Of a stretch of DNA of 6,125 bases, positions 5,048 to 6,125 are shown piece after piece. The first letter of the stretch is position 1. Every line of letters begins with the position of its first letter. The position numbers were made by a program, and so were the translations under genes. The notes under the pieces were generated by a model that made no database searches, was not told the DNA's origin, and saw nothing but the letters and a program-made list of their open reading frames with translations. The DNA is taken from NCBI GenBank assembly GCA_017530465.1, contig JAFXMJ010000054.1, positions 1 through 6,125 of the forward strand, in the 5' to 3' direction. This DNA comes from Bacteroidales bacterium (GTDB lineage: Bacteria; Bacteroidota; Bacteroidia; Bacteroidales; UBA3824).

Positions 5048-6125
5048 ATGTTTAAGATATTAGACAGATACATAATCAGGAAATTCCTCGGCACGTTTTT
5101 CTACTCGCTCGTGCTGCTCATCTCGATAGTCATCGTATTCGACATCCAGGAAAAATTCGACGACTTCATCGAGAAGAAAGCACCGTTTGAGGCCATCGTG
5201 TTCGATTATTACGTGAACTTTGCGCCTTACTACGCCAATATGTTTATGTTTCTGTTCATATTCATATCGGTGATTTTCTTCACCTCCAAGCTCGCCGGCA
5301 ATAGCGAAATCATTGCAATGCTCAGCGCGGGCATCAGTTTCAAGAGGATTCTGGTGCCGTACTTTGAATCTGCGGCGGTGCTTGCCGTGCTTTCGTTCGT
5401 GCTGAGTGCATACGTATTGCCGCCAGCCACAGCCATCAGGCTCAATTTTGAAAATACTTACATCAAAAAGGCTTACGTAAACACCTCCCGCAACATCCAC
5501 CGACAGGTGAACGACTCCACGCGCCTTTATATGCAGAATTACGTAGCCTCATCCAACATTGGCAACCGTTTTAGCTGGGAGGTCTATGACGGCAAGGTGC
5601 TCAAAGAAAAACTTATGAGCGACAACATCCGTTGGGACTCCACGAAGGGCAAATGGCACATCACCAATTATTACATCCGCTACATAACCCCAAACGGCGA
5701 TTCTGTGGTAACGGGCAAGGGCATGGACACGACGTTGGCGATAATACCCAAAGACTTCAATTCGCGCATCAACCAGATAGAAACCCTCAATTCTGACGAA
5801 CTCCACGAATACATCGACGAACAGGAGCGACGCGGCAACGAAAACATCGTGGCTTTCAAGGTGGAGAGTTACTAGAGGATTGCATTCCCGTTTGCGTGTT
5901 TTATATTGACGCTAATAGGCGTTACATTGTCGAGCAAAAAAGTGAGGGGCGGCATCGGTGTCAACCTCGGATTGGGGTTGGCATTGAGTTTCAGTTACAT
6001 ACTGTTTATGCAGATATTCACACAGTTTGCGATAGGCAGCACGTTGCCGCCGCTATTGGCGGTATGGATACCCAACATTTTATACAGCATAATTGGCATT
6101 ATACTGTATTTCAAAGCACCCAAAT
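5048..6125 (+). CDS. lptG: LptF/LptG-family lipopolysaccharide export permease with in-frame TAG at codon 276 (3' end at window edge)
   Basis: YjgP/YjgQ-family permeases form the inner-membrane part of the Lpt complex, which with the LptB ATPase extracts lipopolysaccharide and passes it to a periplasmic bridge. Segments near residues 13-33, 60-82 and 100-125 form the first three membrane helices, with LDRYIIRKFLGTF at the start and SEIIAMLSAGISFKRI as the typical coupling region. Residues about 130-265 form the periplasmic jellyroll domain. The frame then meets TAG at codon 276 (5873-5875) and continues without shift through the last three helices: RIAFPFACFILTLIGV, the SSKKVRGGIG motif, LALSFSYILF and LPPLLAVWIPNILY, ending near YFKAPK at codon 359, about full length for the family. 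Stopping at TAG would remove helices 4-6, which would destroy a normally essential protein. Following tgt is usual in this phylum. LptG rather than LptF is chosen from the C-terminal pattern and is less certain than the family. Confidence 0.92.
5873..5875 (+). other. In-frame TAG codon in the lptG-like gene
   Basis: The context is AGT TAC TAG AGG ATT. It falls between the periplasmic domain and the fourth membrane helix, and the family sequence resumes in the same frame at the next codon (RIAFPFACF). The residue expected here in relatives is polar or basic, so Gln by a single change from CAG is plausible; Lys, Arg or Trp cannot be excluded. Confidence 0.85.

Noticed and set aside
5060..5500. 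Minus-strand open frame of 146 codons under lptG
   Set aside because: It is rich in His, Glu and Arg, as expected from the complement of membrane-helix codons, and resembles no known protein.

Overview
The window looks like a chromosomal segment of a Bacteroidota (Bacteroidales-type) bacterium. The evidence is the protein sequences of the housekeeping genes, the adjacent tgt and lptG-family genes, TAnnTTTG-type -7 promoter boxes, and the absence of clear Shine-Dalgarno sequences before the starts. I see no integrase, transposase, CRISPR array, rRNA or tRNA. No stretch longer than 300 bases lacks a gene.

Layout. Plus strand, left end: the 3' part of a surface or fibre-like protein with YadA-like repeats and a C-terminal peptidase S74 (intramolecular chaperone) domain (1-843). 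It is followed by a small DUF4190-like membrane protein (868-1299) whose frame is interrupted by a TAG at codon 8. Minus strand: a compact gene group read from right to left, made of a family 2 glycosyltransferase (3738-2590), an ECF-type sigma factor (2599-1952, overlapping the glycosyltransferase by 10 bases) and rsmG (1902-1276). rsmG converges on and overlaps the DUF4190 gene by 24 bases. Plus strand, right: tgt (3834-4964), then an LptF/LptG-family permease (5048 to the window end) interrupted by a TAG at codon 276. The 95-base divergent region 3739-3833 holds the promoters of the glycosyltransferase group and of tgt.

Roles. RsmG and Tgt modify 16S rRNA and tRNA. The LptG-like protein would serve lipopolysaccharide export. 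The glycosyltransferase probably makes an envelope glycan, and the sigma factor is a regulator transcribed with it.

Most notable. Two genes carry an in-frame TAG with clearly matching family sequence on both sides and no frameshift, which suggests that UAG is at least sometimes read as an amino acid (Gln fits best). Against full reassignment, the sigma factor gene ends at a TAG in a natural place. The other three minus- and plus-strand neighbours and the S74 and DUF4190 genes end in TAA or TGA. Two short intergenic spacers are built almost entirely of 7-base units: 77 bases = 11 units between tgt and lptG, and 42 bases = 6 units in mirror order between the sigma factor and rsmG.
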